Positions 17,201 through 25,208 are shown, counted from the stretch's first letter. The stretch: 39,559 nucleotides of DNA from an uncultured Saprospiraceae bacterium (GCA_937921595.1 CAKZTD010000220.1:1-39559); one strand, 5' to 3'. The notes: generated by a model from the sequence alone, not told the origin. Program-made: numbers and translations.

Positions 17201-20200
17201 ACCTTACCAAAGGCCTTCTTTTGTTACACCAAATTTTGCTGGTTATGTTTCAGGGCACTCTACTTATTCTAGGTCTGCAGCAACCGTCTTGTCTCTTTTG
17301 ACTGGTAGTGAATATTTCCCTGGAGGAATGGGATCTTTTCTTGCAGAACAAAATGAGTTTTTAGTGTTTGAAGATGGACCAAGTGTTGATGTAGAATTAC
17401 AATGGGCTACCTATCAAGATGCGGCTAATCAATCTGCTTTGTCAAGAATTTGGGGTGGAATACATCCACCTGCTGATGATATTCCTGGTCGGATCATGGG
17501 ACAACAAATCGGTGCAGAAGCTTTCTTAAAAGCGATGAGCTTTTTTGAAGATTCTAATAATAATGGAAACCCGGATCTTTGTGAACCACTTGATCCTTGT
17601 GAAAGTCTAGGAGGTGATACAGATGGAGATGGTGTTTGTAATGATGAAGATAATTGCCCAGATACTGCAAATGCAAATCAGGTAGATAATGATAACGATG
17701 GTATAGGAGATGTTTGCGATACCGTCGATCCTTGTGGAAACTTAGGAGGCGATACAGATGGCGATGGTGTTTGTAATGATGAAGATAATTGTCCGGATAC
17801 TTCAAATGCCGATCAGGCAGATAGTGATAACGACGGCATCGGAGATGTTTGTGATACACCGAGTAGCGGAGATTGCGATGATCTTACCGTTAGCTCTGGT
17901 GATGGTACAATAATCGTGAGCGGATTAGATGCGACACCTATTGTACATTTACAAGTTTTCACATCTGACTGGTCTTCTTTCTATAGTTGTTCAACAGGTT
18001 GCAATCCAACAGAAACGATTGCTGCACCAGAGGGAGATTATATCGTTTTAATAAAACTATATACTGTATCCTGGGATTTTATTTGTGAAGATTTTAATAC
18101 CATAAGTGTGAATGAAAGTAACGGAAGTCCATGTGATAATCTTGGAGGCGATACAGACGGCGATGGTGTTTGTAATGACGAAGATAATTGCCCAGATACT
18201 CCAAATGCAAATCAAGCGGATTCTGATAATGATGGAATCGGTGACGTATGTGATACAGTCGATCCATGTGATAGTTTAGGAGGCGATACAGACGGCGATG
18301 GTGTTTGTAATGATGAAGATAATTGCCCAGATACCCCAAATGCAAATCAAGCGGATTCTGATAATGATGGAATCGGTGACGTATGTGATATAGTCGATCC
18401 ATGTGATAATTTAGGAGGCGACACAGATGGCGATGGAGTATGTAATGATGAAGATAATTGCCCAGATACTCCAAATACAGATCAAGCGGATTCTGATAAC
18501 GATGGCATAGGAGATGTTTGTGATACACCGAGTAACGGAGATTGCGATGATCTTTCAGTTAGCTCCGGTGATGGTATAATAATCGTGAGTGGATTAGATG
18601 CGACACCTGTCGTGCATTTACAAGTTTTTACATCTGATTGGTCCTCTTTCTATAGTTGTTCATCGGATTGTAATCCAACAGAAACTATCGATGCACCAGA
18701 GGGTGATTATATCGTTTTAATAAAACTATATACTGCATCCTGGGATTTTATTTGTGAAGATTTCAATACCATAAATGTAAGTGAAGGTAGCGGAAATCCA
18801 TGTGATAATTTCGGAGGCGATACAGATGGTGATGGAGTTTGTAATGACGAAGATAATTGCCCTGGTACTCCAAATGCCGATCAGGCAGACAGCGACAATG
18901 ATGGAGTAGGGGATGTTTGTGATACTGTCGATCCTTGTGAAAATCTAGGAGGCGATACAGATGGTGATGGTGTTTGCGATGACGAAGATAATTGCCCTGA
19001 TACTCCAAATGCAGATCAAGCAGATAGCGATAATGATGGAGTAGGAGATGTTTGTGATACCGTTGATCCATGTGATAATTTAGGAGGCGATACCGATGGC
19101 GATGGTGTTTGCGATGATGAAGATCCATGTCCTGATGACCCGTTGAATGATTGTGAAATTACACCTCCTTGTAGTTCTAATGCAACGAATACAAACTATG
19201 AATTTATACAACAAGTCTCATTAGGAACAATAGATAATAATTCAGGAAATAATAATGGATATGCGGACTATACTTCTTTGAGTACTGACCTTGAAGTTGG
19301 TGGAAATTATACCATCACTTTAGTTCCAGGTTTTGTAAATACTGCTTACCTCGAATATTGGACGGTGATGATTGACTTTTCTGGAGATGGAGATTTTGAT
19401 GACGCTGGAGAAGTCATGTTGACTGATTCTGGAAATACTACGATTTCTGGACAGATTACGATTCCTTCCGGTACTAGTTTAGGAAATAAATATTTGAGAA
19501 TATCAATGATGTATAATGGTGCTCCTCCCGAATGTGGAGAATTTCAATATGGAGAAGTGGAAGATTATTTTGTAAATATTAAGAGTAGTGGATGTGCTGT
19601 TGGAACTTCTTGTAATGATGGAAACGATTGTACCATCAATGATGTCTATGATGTAAATTGTAATTGCGAAGGAGAACTACAAGATGCTGATGGAGATAAT
19701 GTTTGTGATACGGAAGACAATTGCCCAGATATATCAAACCCTGACCAAGCAGATTCTGATGGTGATGGTCTAGGTGATGTTTGTGATGCACCTACAGGAT
19801 CAGGACCATGTGATGGTATCAATGTAATGGGAACTAGTGGAGTAATTACTGCAAGTGGTTATGATGATCCAATTGTTTTTGTGAAAATTTATGATAACAA
19901 TTGGAATCCACTTTTTGATAGTGGAATGCTATTAAATAATGAACCTCAGACGCTTGAAAACTTACCTGCTGGTTCTTACATCGTTTCGGTACAAACTTAT
20001 GACGCAGGATTTAATTCAATTTGTAATGAATTATATTATCCTTCATGGACTGGATCAAATTATTTATCAGGAGAAGAAATTTTCGATTTCAGAGCTCAGA
20101 AAAATGGACGTGAAGTGAGAACGTACTGGATGACAAATACAGAAAGTAAAAATGACCACTTTATCGTTGAGCGTTCTGCTGATGGTATCAATTTCGAAAT

Positions 20201-20621
20201 GATCAATAATGTAAATAGCATCACTGCTAGCAATGGTGCCTTTAATTATTTTGAATCTGATCTTGAGCCATTTTTAGGAGAAAACTTCTACCGATTGACT
20301 AAAGTTCATACAGATGGTTCTGAAGAGCTTTCAGTTGTTAGAAGAGTAGTGTTTGATTTAGATTTAAGTGCAACAGCAGTATTCCCGAATCCTGCGACGA
20401 ATGAAGTTTATATTGATCTTCAAGATTTTGAAGGACGATCTGCTACGATTTCTATTTTTAACCACTTAGGTCAGAGAATGGATTTCAAAGCTTTTGAAGC
20501 TATTCAGCCAAATCCAATAAGATTTGATCTTTCAAAATATACTGGAGGTGCTTATACTGTATATATTAATATGGATGGTACTAAGAATTTTGCTAGAAAA
20601 TTTATAGTTTCTAAGCTCTAA
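14286..20621 (+). CDS. giant T9SS cargo protein with vanadium-haloperoxidase domain
   Basis: A 2111-aa secreted protein with signal peptide MLKHYTLLLLSIIILSTSSQAQ. Residues 25-440 are FG-GAP/VCBS-type repeats (DFDGDGWKDVIIAN, DVNGDGFMDIYFVN, DFDLDGDMDLAVAD). Residues about 467-1087 form a vanadium-dependent haloperoxidase/PAP2-type domain with all vanadate-pocket signatures: K881-x6-R888-P (KGWYDYIRP), S989-G990-H991 (VSGHS), and S1053-R1054-x5-H1060 (SRIWGGIHPP). Residues 1103-1640 hold thrombospondin-3-like 45-residue repeats and two Cys modules (1197-1278, 1420-1501). A GEVED domain (about 1625-1762), another acidic repeat, a third Cys module (1842-1926) and a T9SS type-A domain follow. 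Likely role: surface-bound halide oxidation or phosphatase chemistry. Haloperoxidases and acid phosphatases share this pocket, so the reaction needs testing. Confidence 0.92.
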   Translation: MLKHYTLLLLSIIILSTSSQAQWLDWENITSDNLTLSSVAFSDDEEKDMEPADLNNDGYDDLIVVRKVPFSNPTEPRKSDLLLMNVGGELIDQTTTYAPGFINNPTHARDLFIGDFDGDGWKDVIIANTFDQEPLYYRNQGNDANGNWLGLVDETALRFPATLDDVPLICAVKGGDVNGDGFMDIYFVNYKQNATGGIAQDFLFINDGFGNFTEEGQTRLGNLRNSAFGTEVEIKDIDNDGDNDIIKVSTLYNVEPWNNRGVFVLFNEGNGTFTNWQNISEPVSASPYMIEIEDFNLDGKLDVYVIDDGADYLLTSSTITADNNIVFINSSINSPNVGGFGGNVHAVDFDLDGDMDLAVADVDVDIPPCTSSRRFALLRNDNGVFNDPYGTSTQEWASNTYDFSILDLNNDGLPDFILGLCEGYGLYQSDNCDLAPSSADFDLDGIADACDPCPTNPDPNCTPDPGFPIVSTDLSLPRQWNELLLESIRKDLARPTVHARNLFHTSAAMWDAWAVYNEEGCTYLLGQTVDGYTCDFDGFDATGNTDENLETTISYAMYRILSHRFSNSNNGGILQIAYNNHMDELGHDLAFTSTNYQSGSPAALGNYIGQCFINFGLQDNSNEQNEYGNTGYEPVNEPMVVDNPGNPNITDLNRWQPLTLEIFIDQSGNVIPGATPDFLSPEWGSVSPFALLDDNSTTFQRDGIDYKVFYDPGAPPMIQNNGTSISDPYKWGFSTVISWSSHLDPTDGIMLDISPANIGNSDPFPTSVNNYPGFYDLQNGGTAASGYSINPVTGQAYESNMVPRGDFARVVAEFWADGPDSETPPGHWFTILNEYVADHPDFEKRIEGQGPIVSDLDWYIKSYFMLGGAMHDAAVTSWGIKGWYDYIRPISAIRAMADKGQSSDAGLASYDPEGIPLIDGQIELINIGDPLSGAGNVNVGKIKIKAWRGHDVINNVDVDEAGVDWILAENWEPYQRPSFVTPNFAGYVSGHSTYSRSAATVLSLLTGSEYFPGGMGSFLAEQNEFLVFEDGPSVDVELQWATYQDAANQSALSRIWGGIHPPADDIPGRIMGQQIGAEAFLKAMSFFEDSNNNGNPDLCEPLDPCESLGGDTDGDGVCNDEDNCPDTANANQVDNDNDGIGDVCDTVDPCGNLGGDTDGDGVCNDEDNCPDTSNADQADSDNDGIGDVCDTPSSGDCDDLTVSSGDGTIIVSGLDATPIVHLQVFTSDWSSFYSCSTGCNPTETIAAPEGDYIVLIKLYTVSWDFICEDFNTISVNESNGSPCDNLGGDTDGDGVCNDEDNCPDTPNANQADSDNDGIGDVCDTVDPCDSLGGDTDGDGVCNDEDNCPDTPNANQADSDNDGIGDVCDIVDPCDNLGGDTDGDGVCNDEDNCPDTPNTDQADSDNDGIGDVCDTPSNGDCDDLSVSSGDGIIIVSGLDATPVVHLQVFTSDWSSFYSCSSDCNPTETIDAPEGDYIVLIKLYTASWDFICEDFNTINVSEGSGNPCDNFGGDTDGDGVCNDEDNCPGTPNADQADSDNDGVGDVCDTVDPCENLGGDTDGDGVCDDEDNCPDTPNADQADSDNDGVGDVCDTVDPCDNLGGDTDGDGVCDDEDPCPDDPLNDCEITPPCSSNATNTNYEFIQQVSLGTIDNNSGNNNGYADYTSLSTDLEVGGNYTITLVPGFVNTAYLEYWTVMIDFSGDGDFDDAGEVMLTDSGNTTISGQITIPSGTSLGNKYLRISMMYNGAPPECGEFQYGEVEDYFVNIKSSGCAVGTSCNDGNDCTINDVYDVNCNCEGELQDADGDNVCDTEDNCPDISNPDQADSDGDGLGDVCDAPTGSGPCDGINVMGTSGVITASGYDDPIVFVKIYDNNWNPLFDSGMLLNNEPQTLENLPAGSYIVSVQTYDAGFNSICNELYYPSWTGSNYLSGEEIFDFRAQKNGREVRTYWMTNTESKNDHFIVERSADGINFEMINNVNSITASNGAFNYFESDLEPFLGENFYRLTKVHTDGSEELSVVRRVVFDLDLSATAVFPNPATNEVYIDLQDFEGRSATISIFNHLGQRMDFKAFEAIQPNPIRFDLSKYTGGAYTVYINMDGTKNFARKFIVSKL
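17592..19199 (+). repeat. 135-bp thrombospondin-3-like repeats and a ~669-bp internal duplication
   Basis: Units of 135 bp (45 codons, DPC-xx-LGGDTDGDGVCNDEDNCPDT type) start at 17592 and 17727, at 18126, 18261 and 18396, and at 18795, 18930 and 19065. The blocks are separated by copies of the ~80-aa Cys module at 17874 and 18543. Those two modules with their flanks lie 669 bp apart and are nearly identical, so a module-plus-repeat block was duplicated as one piece. Confidence 0.9.
20085..20621 (+). repeat. near-identical 3' tract, copy 2 (pairs with 13411-13947)
   Basis: The same length (537 bp) and reading frame as copy 1. Protein differences seen are T/M, D/E, S/N, T/S, R/K and I/V. Identity begins abruptly at GATTTCAGAGCTCAG and runs to the stop region. 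Confidence 0.95.
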
Positions 20622-20639
20622 AAGACCTGTTTTTTTCTG

Positions 20640-20673
20640 AAAGGGCGACTGGGTCTTTCTCGTCGCCCTTTTT
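20640..20673 (+). terminator. intrinsic terminator of giant gene 2
   Basis: The arms AAAGGGCGAC (20640-20649) and GTCGCCCTTT (20662-20671) are perfectly complementary and end in a T run. The stem is 18 nt past the stop. Confidence 0.9.
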
Positions 20674-20747
20674 ATTGTTAAAAAATGCTATATGTTAAAA
20701 AAGTCCTAGTACAGATTTTAGACTTTCATGTGACGGAAAAATGTTGT

Positions 20748-20754
20748 TACTTTG
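20748..20754 (+). promoter_or_regulatory. weak -7-like element of third cargo gene
   Basis: TACTTTG is TA-N1-TTTG, one base short of the TAnnTTTG spacing. It would give a leader of about 110 nt with TTTCTGACAACC near 20799-20810 and a small GAAAT/ATTTC hairpin. This is the best candidate in the spacer, but weak. Confidence 0.3.
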
Positions 20755-20870
20755 TACCATAATTTTGATTTTTAGAGCAAACACGATAGATTGCTTCTTT
20801 TCTGACAACCCCTCACTATTAGAAATAGCCCATTTCGAAGATTAATCTATTTTTTTTTAAAACAAAGACC

Positions 20871-21824
20871 ATGAACAAAAATTGTACACTAAAAAAGTGT
20901 GTCTTCTCATTAATATTTATACTGGGAGTATTTTCTTCCTTCGCCTGTATAAATGACGTCACCATAGACACCGACAATACCATCGATAATGGAGATGGTA
21001 CTTGTACCTACGACGTTACCATTACTGTATCACATACCAACGATGCTATCAGCATTAATATGGATGCCCCAGATGGGACGTTTAATAGTTGTGAAGGTGG
21101 TTCTTGTACTAATATTCCTGCGGATACAGATGGAACAACAGTATTTACAGCAAGTATTACTAAAATTTGTGATGATGAAATTGACGTTTTTGCAAGAGGA
21201 CGAGGTGCTTCTGGATTTGGATGTGGAGCAGATGGCACAAGGTTTTCTGGTGATATGGGACTTCCTGCGGAATTGATTTCCTTTAAAGCAGTACAAGAAA
21301 CCAGAGTAAATCAATTAATCTGGGAAACAGCTTCTGAGGAAAATACTTTATCTTTCATGATTCAACGATCTGAAAATGGTGTTGATGGATTTGAAGCTAT
21401 TGGAAGGGTAGATGCCAGTGGAAATTCTACAGTTTTGAAATCCTATGAATTTATCGATGCGAATCCTATATCTCTAGCGTATTACCGTTTACATATCGTT
21501 GATATTGATGGATCATTTGAATATTCAGATGTATTAGTGGTCGAAAGACTAAAAACAGAAATTGATATTTTGGAAGTATTTCCAGTACCTGTAGTAGAGA
21601 GTGAAGTGAGTATCATCTTGCATTCTACTAAAGAAGGGCCTGTATTTATTGACCTTTTTGATATGACAGGTCGAGTGATCAAGCAAGATCGAATCATCCT
21701 GGAAGCAGGGGTAAATAGAATTTTATTGGATTGGGATAGCAATGAAGGAAATTTCTATTTTTTCACGCTTTATAACGGAACAGAACGAATTTCTAAGAAA
21801 ATATTAGTTTCTAATCTGGATTAA
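20871..21824 (+). CDS. T9SS-sorted secreted protein with Cys-rich N-terminal domain
   Basis: A 317-aa protein. The signal peptide ends near FSSFA (about residue 25). Residues 26-125 are a compact Cys-containing beta-type domain (about eight Cys, e.g. DGTCTYDVTITV, CEGGSCTN, GFGCGADG) that I do not recognise. Residues about 132-225 form the PAELISFKA ... W.TASEEN ... RSENG.. YEFIDANP ... YYRLHIVDIDG segment that commonly precedes Bacteroidota sorting domains. Residues about 232-317 (ILEVFPVPV ... VFIDLFDMTGRVI ... ISKKILVSNLD) are a T9SS type-A-like sorting domain, diverged from the tails of the two giants. It is the third cargo in a row and has its own terminator. The N-terminal domain probably determines its role, which is unknown. 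Confidence 0.85.
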   Translation: MNKNCTLKKCVFSLIFILGVFSSFACINDVTIDTDNTIDNGDGTCTYDVTITVSHTNDAISINMDAPDGTFNSCEGGSCTNIPADTDGTTVFTASITKICDDEIDVFARGRGASGFGCGADGTRFSGDMGLPAELISFKAVQETRVNQLIWETASEENTLSFMIQRSENGVDGFEAIGRVDASGNSTVLKSYEFIDANPISLAYYRLHIVDIDGSFEYSDVLVVERLKTEIDILEVFPVPVVESEVSIILHSTKEGPVFIDLFDMTGRVIKQDRIILEAGVNRILLDWDSNEGNFYFFTLYNGTERISKKILVSNLD

Positions 21825-21845
21825 AATATATTTAATCAATTCAAT

Positions 21846-21884
21846 AAAAAAAGCCTTTTGATTTATTCAAAAGGCTTTTTTTTT
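21846..21884 (+). terminator. intrinsic terminator of third cargo gene
   Basis: A perfect stem, GCCTTTTGA/TCAAAAGGC, with loop TTTAT is flanked by an A run on the left and nine T (21876-21884) on the right, which lengthen the pairing. It begins 21 nt past the stop. The rest of the spacer to 22080 shows nothing else I can support. Confidence 0.9.
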
Positions 21885-22080
21885 GTTAGAATTAACCTCA
21901 TTTGGGTTCCGTTTTATAAAGAAGGAGTGGCTTTGAAACTACTTTCATAACTTGGTATACATCTTGAACTTATAAACAAGAGATTTGCCGCAATTTTGTA
22001 TTTTGCAGCGCAAATGCCAATTAAGAGACTTTAGTGAGCCAACATATTTAAAATATCGTCGTTCCTTTAGTGTAAATTTT

Positions 22081-22088
22081 TATTTTTG
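22081..22088 (+). promoter_or_regulatory. -7 element deciding the start of the PorV/PorQ-like gene
   Basis: TATTTTTG is an exact TAnnTTTG match. Transcription would begin near 22095, only about 5 nt before the first in-frame ATG (22100) but about 35 nt before the ATG at 22130, which favours 22130 as the start. Confidence 0.55.
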
Positions 22089-22129
22089 GCAAAAGAACAA
22101 TGTTTTTCAAGATTTCAAAGACCTATACA

Positions 22130-23227
22130 ATGCTAAAACCCTTTATAAGAACCCTTCTGATTCTTTCTTTTCTATTGATTTTGACGACTGGATATGCTCA
22201 GAGAAAATATTCAAATGAGTTTTTAGCGATTGGTGTCGGAGCGCAATCTCATGGTATGTCTGGTGCAATGACTGCACATACTAAAGATGTTTACTCGACT
22301 TATTGGAATCCTGCTGGATTAACTCAAATTAAAAGCCCTTTTCAGGTTGGTGTAATGCATGCAGAATGGTTTGGTTCTGTTTCTAATTATGATTATTTAG
22401 GTTTTGCTAAGGCATTAAATAATGATAACAATGCAGTAGTTGGTCTCTCATTGATTCGATTAGCTATTGATAATATTCCTTATACTTTAAATTTAGTTGA
22501 ACCAGATGGTACCATTAACTATGATAATGTTACTACGTTTTCAGCAGCAGATTATGCCTTCGTGATGTCTTATGCAAGAGATATAAATCTAAAAGGCAAA
22601 ACACTTTCTATTGGTGGAAATGCAAAAGTGATTAGAAGAGTAATCGGTCAGATCGGCGGATCGTGGGGATTTGGTTTGGATGTAGGTGCACAGTATAAAA
22701 TGAAAGATTGGCAGTTTTCTTTTGTAGGAAGAGACATCACCTCGACCTTCAATGCCTGGTCTTTTTCATTGACTGATCAAGAAAAAGAAACCTTTGCAAT
22801 TACGGGTAATGATATTCCAGAAAGTTCTTTGGAAGTAACCACGCCTACCTTTATTTTAGGAGGTGCATACTTAACAAAGTTTGGAGCAAATTATACTTTG
22901 ATTTCTGCTTTGGATTTAAACTTTACTACTGATGGTCAGCGAAATGTTTTGGTCAGTTCTAAAGCTTTTAATATCGATCCACATGTTGGTTTTCAATTAG
23001 GTTTTAAAGAATTTCTTTTCCTTCGCGGAGGAGTAGGAAATTTCCAACGTGCTTCTGATGATTTCGATCCTGATAAAGAGATTTTAACCTTGCAACCTAA
23101 TTTCGGTGTAGGAATTAAACTTGGAAAAGTAAAAGTAGATTATGCTTTAACGGATATCGGAGATGTATCTCAGGTCTTGGTGTCTCATATCTTTTCGATC
23201 TCTCTTGATTTGAATTCAAGGCTTTAA
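22130..23227 (+). CDS. PorV/PorQ-family outer-membrane beta-barrel protein
   Basis: About 365 aa from ATG 22130; an in-frame ATG at 22100 would add ten residues. The signal peptide runs to TTGYAQ. The mature N-terminus contains FLAIGVGAQSHGMSGAMTA and YSTYWNPAGL, the diagnostic start of PorV/PorQ (UPF0164-type) barrels. Alternating beta-strands follow to the C-terminus. PorV is the T9SS shuttle protein that binds C-terminal domains of cargo emerging from the translocon, and PorQ pairs with the sortase PorZ/PorU system. This member cannot be assigned to either, and paralogs of unknown role are common. Its place next to three T9SS cargo genes supports a role in cargo handling, but each gene has its own promoter and terminator, so it is not an operon. 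Confidence 0.8.
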   Translation: MLKPFIRTLLILSFLLILTTGYAQRKYSNEFLAIGVGAQSHGMSGAMTAHTKDVYSTYWNPAGLTQIKSPFQVGVMHAEWFGSVSNYDYLGFAKALNNDNNAVVGLSLIRLAIDNIPYTLNLVEPDGTINYDNVTTFSAADYAFVMSYARDINLKGKTLSIGGNAKVIRRVIGQIGGSWGFGLDVGAQYKMKDWQFSFVGRDITSTFNAWSFSLTDQEKETFAITGNDIPESSLEVTTPTFILGGAYLTKFGANYTLISALDLNFTTDGQRNVLVSSKAFNIDPHVGFQLGFKEFLFLRGGVGNFQRASDDFDPDKEILTLQPNFGVGIKLGKVKVDYALTDIGDVSQVLVSHIFSISLDLNSRL

Positions 23228-23241
23228 TCCTTTTCTTTTTT

Positions 23242-23283
23242 TTGACTAAACTTTCGCTCAATAGTGAGCGAAAGTTTAGTCAA
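23242..23283. terminator. 19-bp perfect hairpin between convergent genes
   Basis: The arms 23242-23260 and 23265-23283 are perfectly complementary around loop ATAG. The hairpin lies between the stops of the PorV/PorQ-like gene (+) and the sulfatase (-). T runs occur on the + strand just upstream rather than downstream, so it may act as a bidirectional 3'-end stabiliser more than a classic terminator. Confidence 0.6.
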
Positions 23284-23297
23284 TCTAAATTCACATC

Positions 23298-25178
23298 TCA
23301 ATACAACTCATTCCAAATCATACCTTTATGATGGACTTGAATTCTTGCTTTCAAAGATTCTTCTAAAATCGTGTAATTTATAGAATCAATATCCATTAAG
23401 TTGTTTTGTAAAAAGACATCCGTCTTATATTTATAAAGCCCAATCGTTTTTTCTTCATCAAATAACAAGAGATAATTTTCATCGAGGATTTGATAGATGT
23501 CACTATTGAATTGAACACTCAGGTTCGTTCGGGAAGAGTCTAACATGCTTTCTCCAAAAGAGGCAAATGGTTGATTGTAATCCAATAAATCCAATACGGT
23601 AGGCATAATGTCAATCTGCTCTGCGATACCTTTTTGTTGACCTCTAATTTCTTGTTTTGGATCAAAAATAAGGATAGGGATTTTATACCTCCCGTTCCTG
23701 GTATTATATTGATTGTCTACACTTTGGCCGATATGATCTGCAGTGATTACAAAGATGGTGTTTTCATACCAATCCATTTTTTGAGCGGTTTCAAAAAAAG
23801 ACTGAAGGGCATAATCCGTATAGCGAACACTTCTATGAATAGGTTCCATATTTGGATGTTCTTTTTCAAACCAATCAGGTGTTTTGTAAGGATGATGAGA
23901 AGTCAGAGAAAACATTAATGCACAAAAAGGTTGCTGATATTCATTGACCTGATTGGCGCTATATTGAAACAAAGGATCATCCCAAATTCCCCACTGGCCA
24001 TCATATTCCAGATCATTATTAAAATCAAGACGATCGTGATATTCTTGAAAACCACTAAGTTTTGAAAACCGCTCAAAGCCCATTGATCCCGGATTCGCAC
24101 CATGGAAAAAACTTGTTTTATATCCTTGATCTCCGAGCAGTTTTGCAATACCATCTATTCTATTACTCTGATAGGCTGAAAACATCAAAGGGGCATTCAT
24201 CAATGCAGGAATGCCTGAAGTAATCGAAACAATTCCTTTTGTAGATCTTAATGCATTTGCATAAGATTGTTTCAAATAAAAACTTTTTTCAAAAAGAGAA
24301 TCTAAGAAAGGAGTCGTCTTTAAATTTGGATGATAACGACTAATATGCTCTTGACCGAAACTTTCCAATACGATAAGGAAAACATTTTTCTGCTTCATTT
24401 TTCCTCCAGAATGATATTGTCTTTTTGTAGTAAAAAGAGCATTTTGTTTTTCCTCAGATAGATATTTTTTTTCTTCTAAAAACTCTTGTTGAGCAGAGAA
24501 TAAAAGATTAAGGCATGTATTGTTTATAAGAGGAGCCAAGCGGCTATCATCTGTATATTGGAAAGCTGCAACAGGCATAATTGGTCGTAATTGTAATCCT
24601 CCACGAGCAGCAATCAAAAATAGAAGGCTTCCAGTGATGAAAATGGAGATTTGAATTCTTTTAGGAAAATTCTCTTCTGGTTTTTCGAAATTCGTTCTTT
24701 TATAAAAAAAATACATCAAAGCCATGATGATCAAAAACATCAAAGGTAAGAACCAATACTCTGTAATAAAGCCAGGGATCATACTAGCTGTGTTCGAAAA
24801 TAAATCCAAATCACTTCCGATGGTTCTTCTAAATGCAAACTTATAAAAACCTACGTCAACCAATTCAAATATAATTGCGATACCATTAATGATAAAGAAG
24901 ACAATTTTTTGTGTTTTTTTATATACTTCATTTTCCCGAATAGGGAATGGGAGGAGGCTTAAAATGATAAACAAGCTATTAATATAGATGAGTGCAGAAA
25001 TATCAAAACGAAGGGCATAAAACAACAATCCAAAGATTTGTCCTCCAGATTCAACAGGAAACAAATCCATATTGAAAACAAAGAAAATAAGCTTGAGGAT
25101 TGTAAAAATCATCAGCATAATCCCCAACCTAATTATGAGTTGTTTGAAAAAATGAAGATTTGCTAAAATTTGATTCAT
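23298..25178 (-). CDS. LTA-synthase-like membrane sulfatase/phosphotransferase
   Basis: A 626-aa protein from the ATG complementary to 25176-25178. An upstream in-frame ATG (25214) is disfavoured because a perfect -7 element lies at 25201-25208. About five N-terminal transmembrane helices (residues 10-205) precede an extracytoplasmic alkaline-phosphatase-superfamily domain. Visible signatures: VLESFGQEH (metal ligand Glu), RSTKG with nucleophile T313, FFHGANPGSMGF, WGIWDDPLF, SLTSHHPYKTP and VITADHIGQS (metal ligands Asp-His). The family transfers phosphoglycerol or phosphoethanolamine to envelope glycans or lipids, or hydrolyses sulfate esters. In a Gram-negative Bacteroidota member an envelope-modifying phosphotransferase is more likely than true LTA synthesis. 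It stands alone and converges on the barrel gene. Confidence 0.85.
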   Translation of the reverse strand: MNQILANLHFFKQLIIRLGIMLMIFTILKLIFFVFNMDLFPVESGGQIFGLLFYALRFDISALIYINSLFIILSLLPFPIRENEVYKKTQKIVFFIINGIAIIFELVDVGFYKFAFRRTIGSDLDLFSNTASMIPGFITEYWFLPLMFLIIMALMYFFYKRTNFEKPEENFPKRIQISIFITGSLLFLIAARGGLQLRPIMPVAAFQYTDDSRLAPLINNTCLNLLFSAQQEFLEEKKYLSEEKQNALFTTKRQYHSGGKMKQKNVFLIVLESFGQEHISRYHPNLKTTPFLDSLFEKSFYLKQSYANALRSTKGIVSITSGIPALMNAPLMFSAYQSNRIDGIAKLLGDQGYKTSFFHGANPGSMGFERFSKLSGFQEYHDRLDFNNDLEYDGQWGIWDDPLFQYSANQVNEYQQPFCALMFSLTSHHPYKTPDWFEKEHPNMEPIHRSVRYTDYALQSFFETAQKMDWYENTIFVITADHIGQSVDNQYNTRNGRYKIPILIFDPKQEIRGQQKGIAEQIDIMPTVLDLLDYNQPFASFGESMLDSSRTNLSVQFNSDIYQILDENYLLLFDEEKTIGLYKYKTDVFLQNNLMDIDSINYTILEESLKARIQVHHKGMIWNELY

Positions 25179-25200
25179 ATGTCGTCTACCAAGCTTAGCG

Positions 25201-25208
25201 CAAAAGTA
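25201..25208 (-). promoter_or_regulatory. -7 promoter element of the sulfatase gene
   Basis: On the minus strand this reads TACTTTTG, an exact TAnnTTTG match. Transcription would start near 25195, inside the longer possible reading frame and 17 nt before the ATG at 25178, so it decides the start codon. Confidence 0.55.

Noticed and set aside
17554-19128. Minus-strand His/Tyr/Leu-rich frames over giant gene 2
   Set aside because: Same cause: antisense of GAT/GGA-rich acidic repeats.
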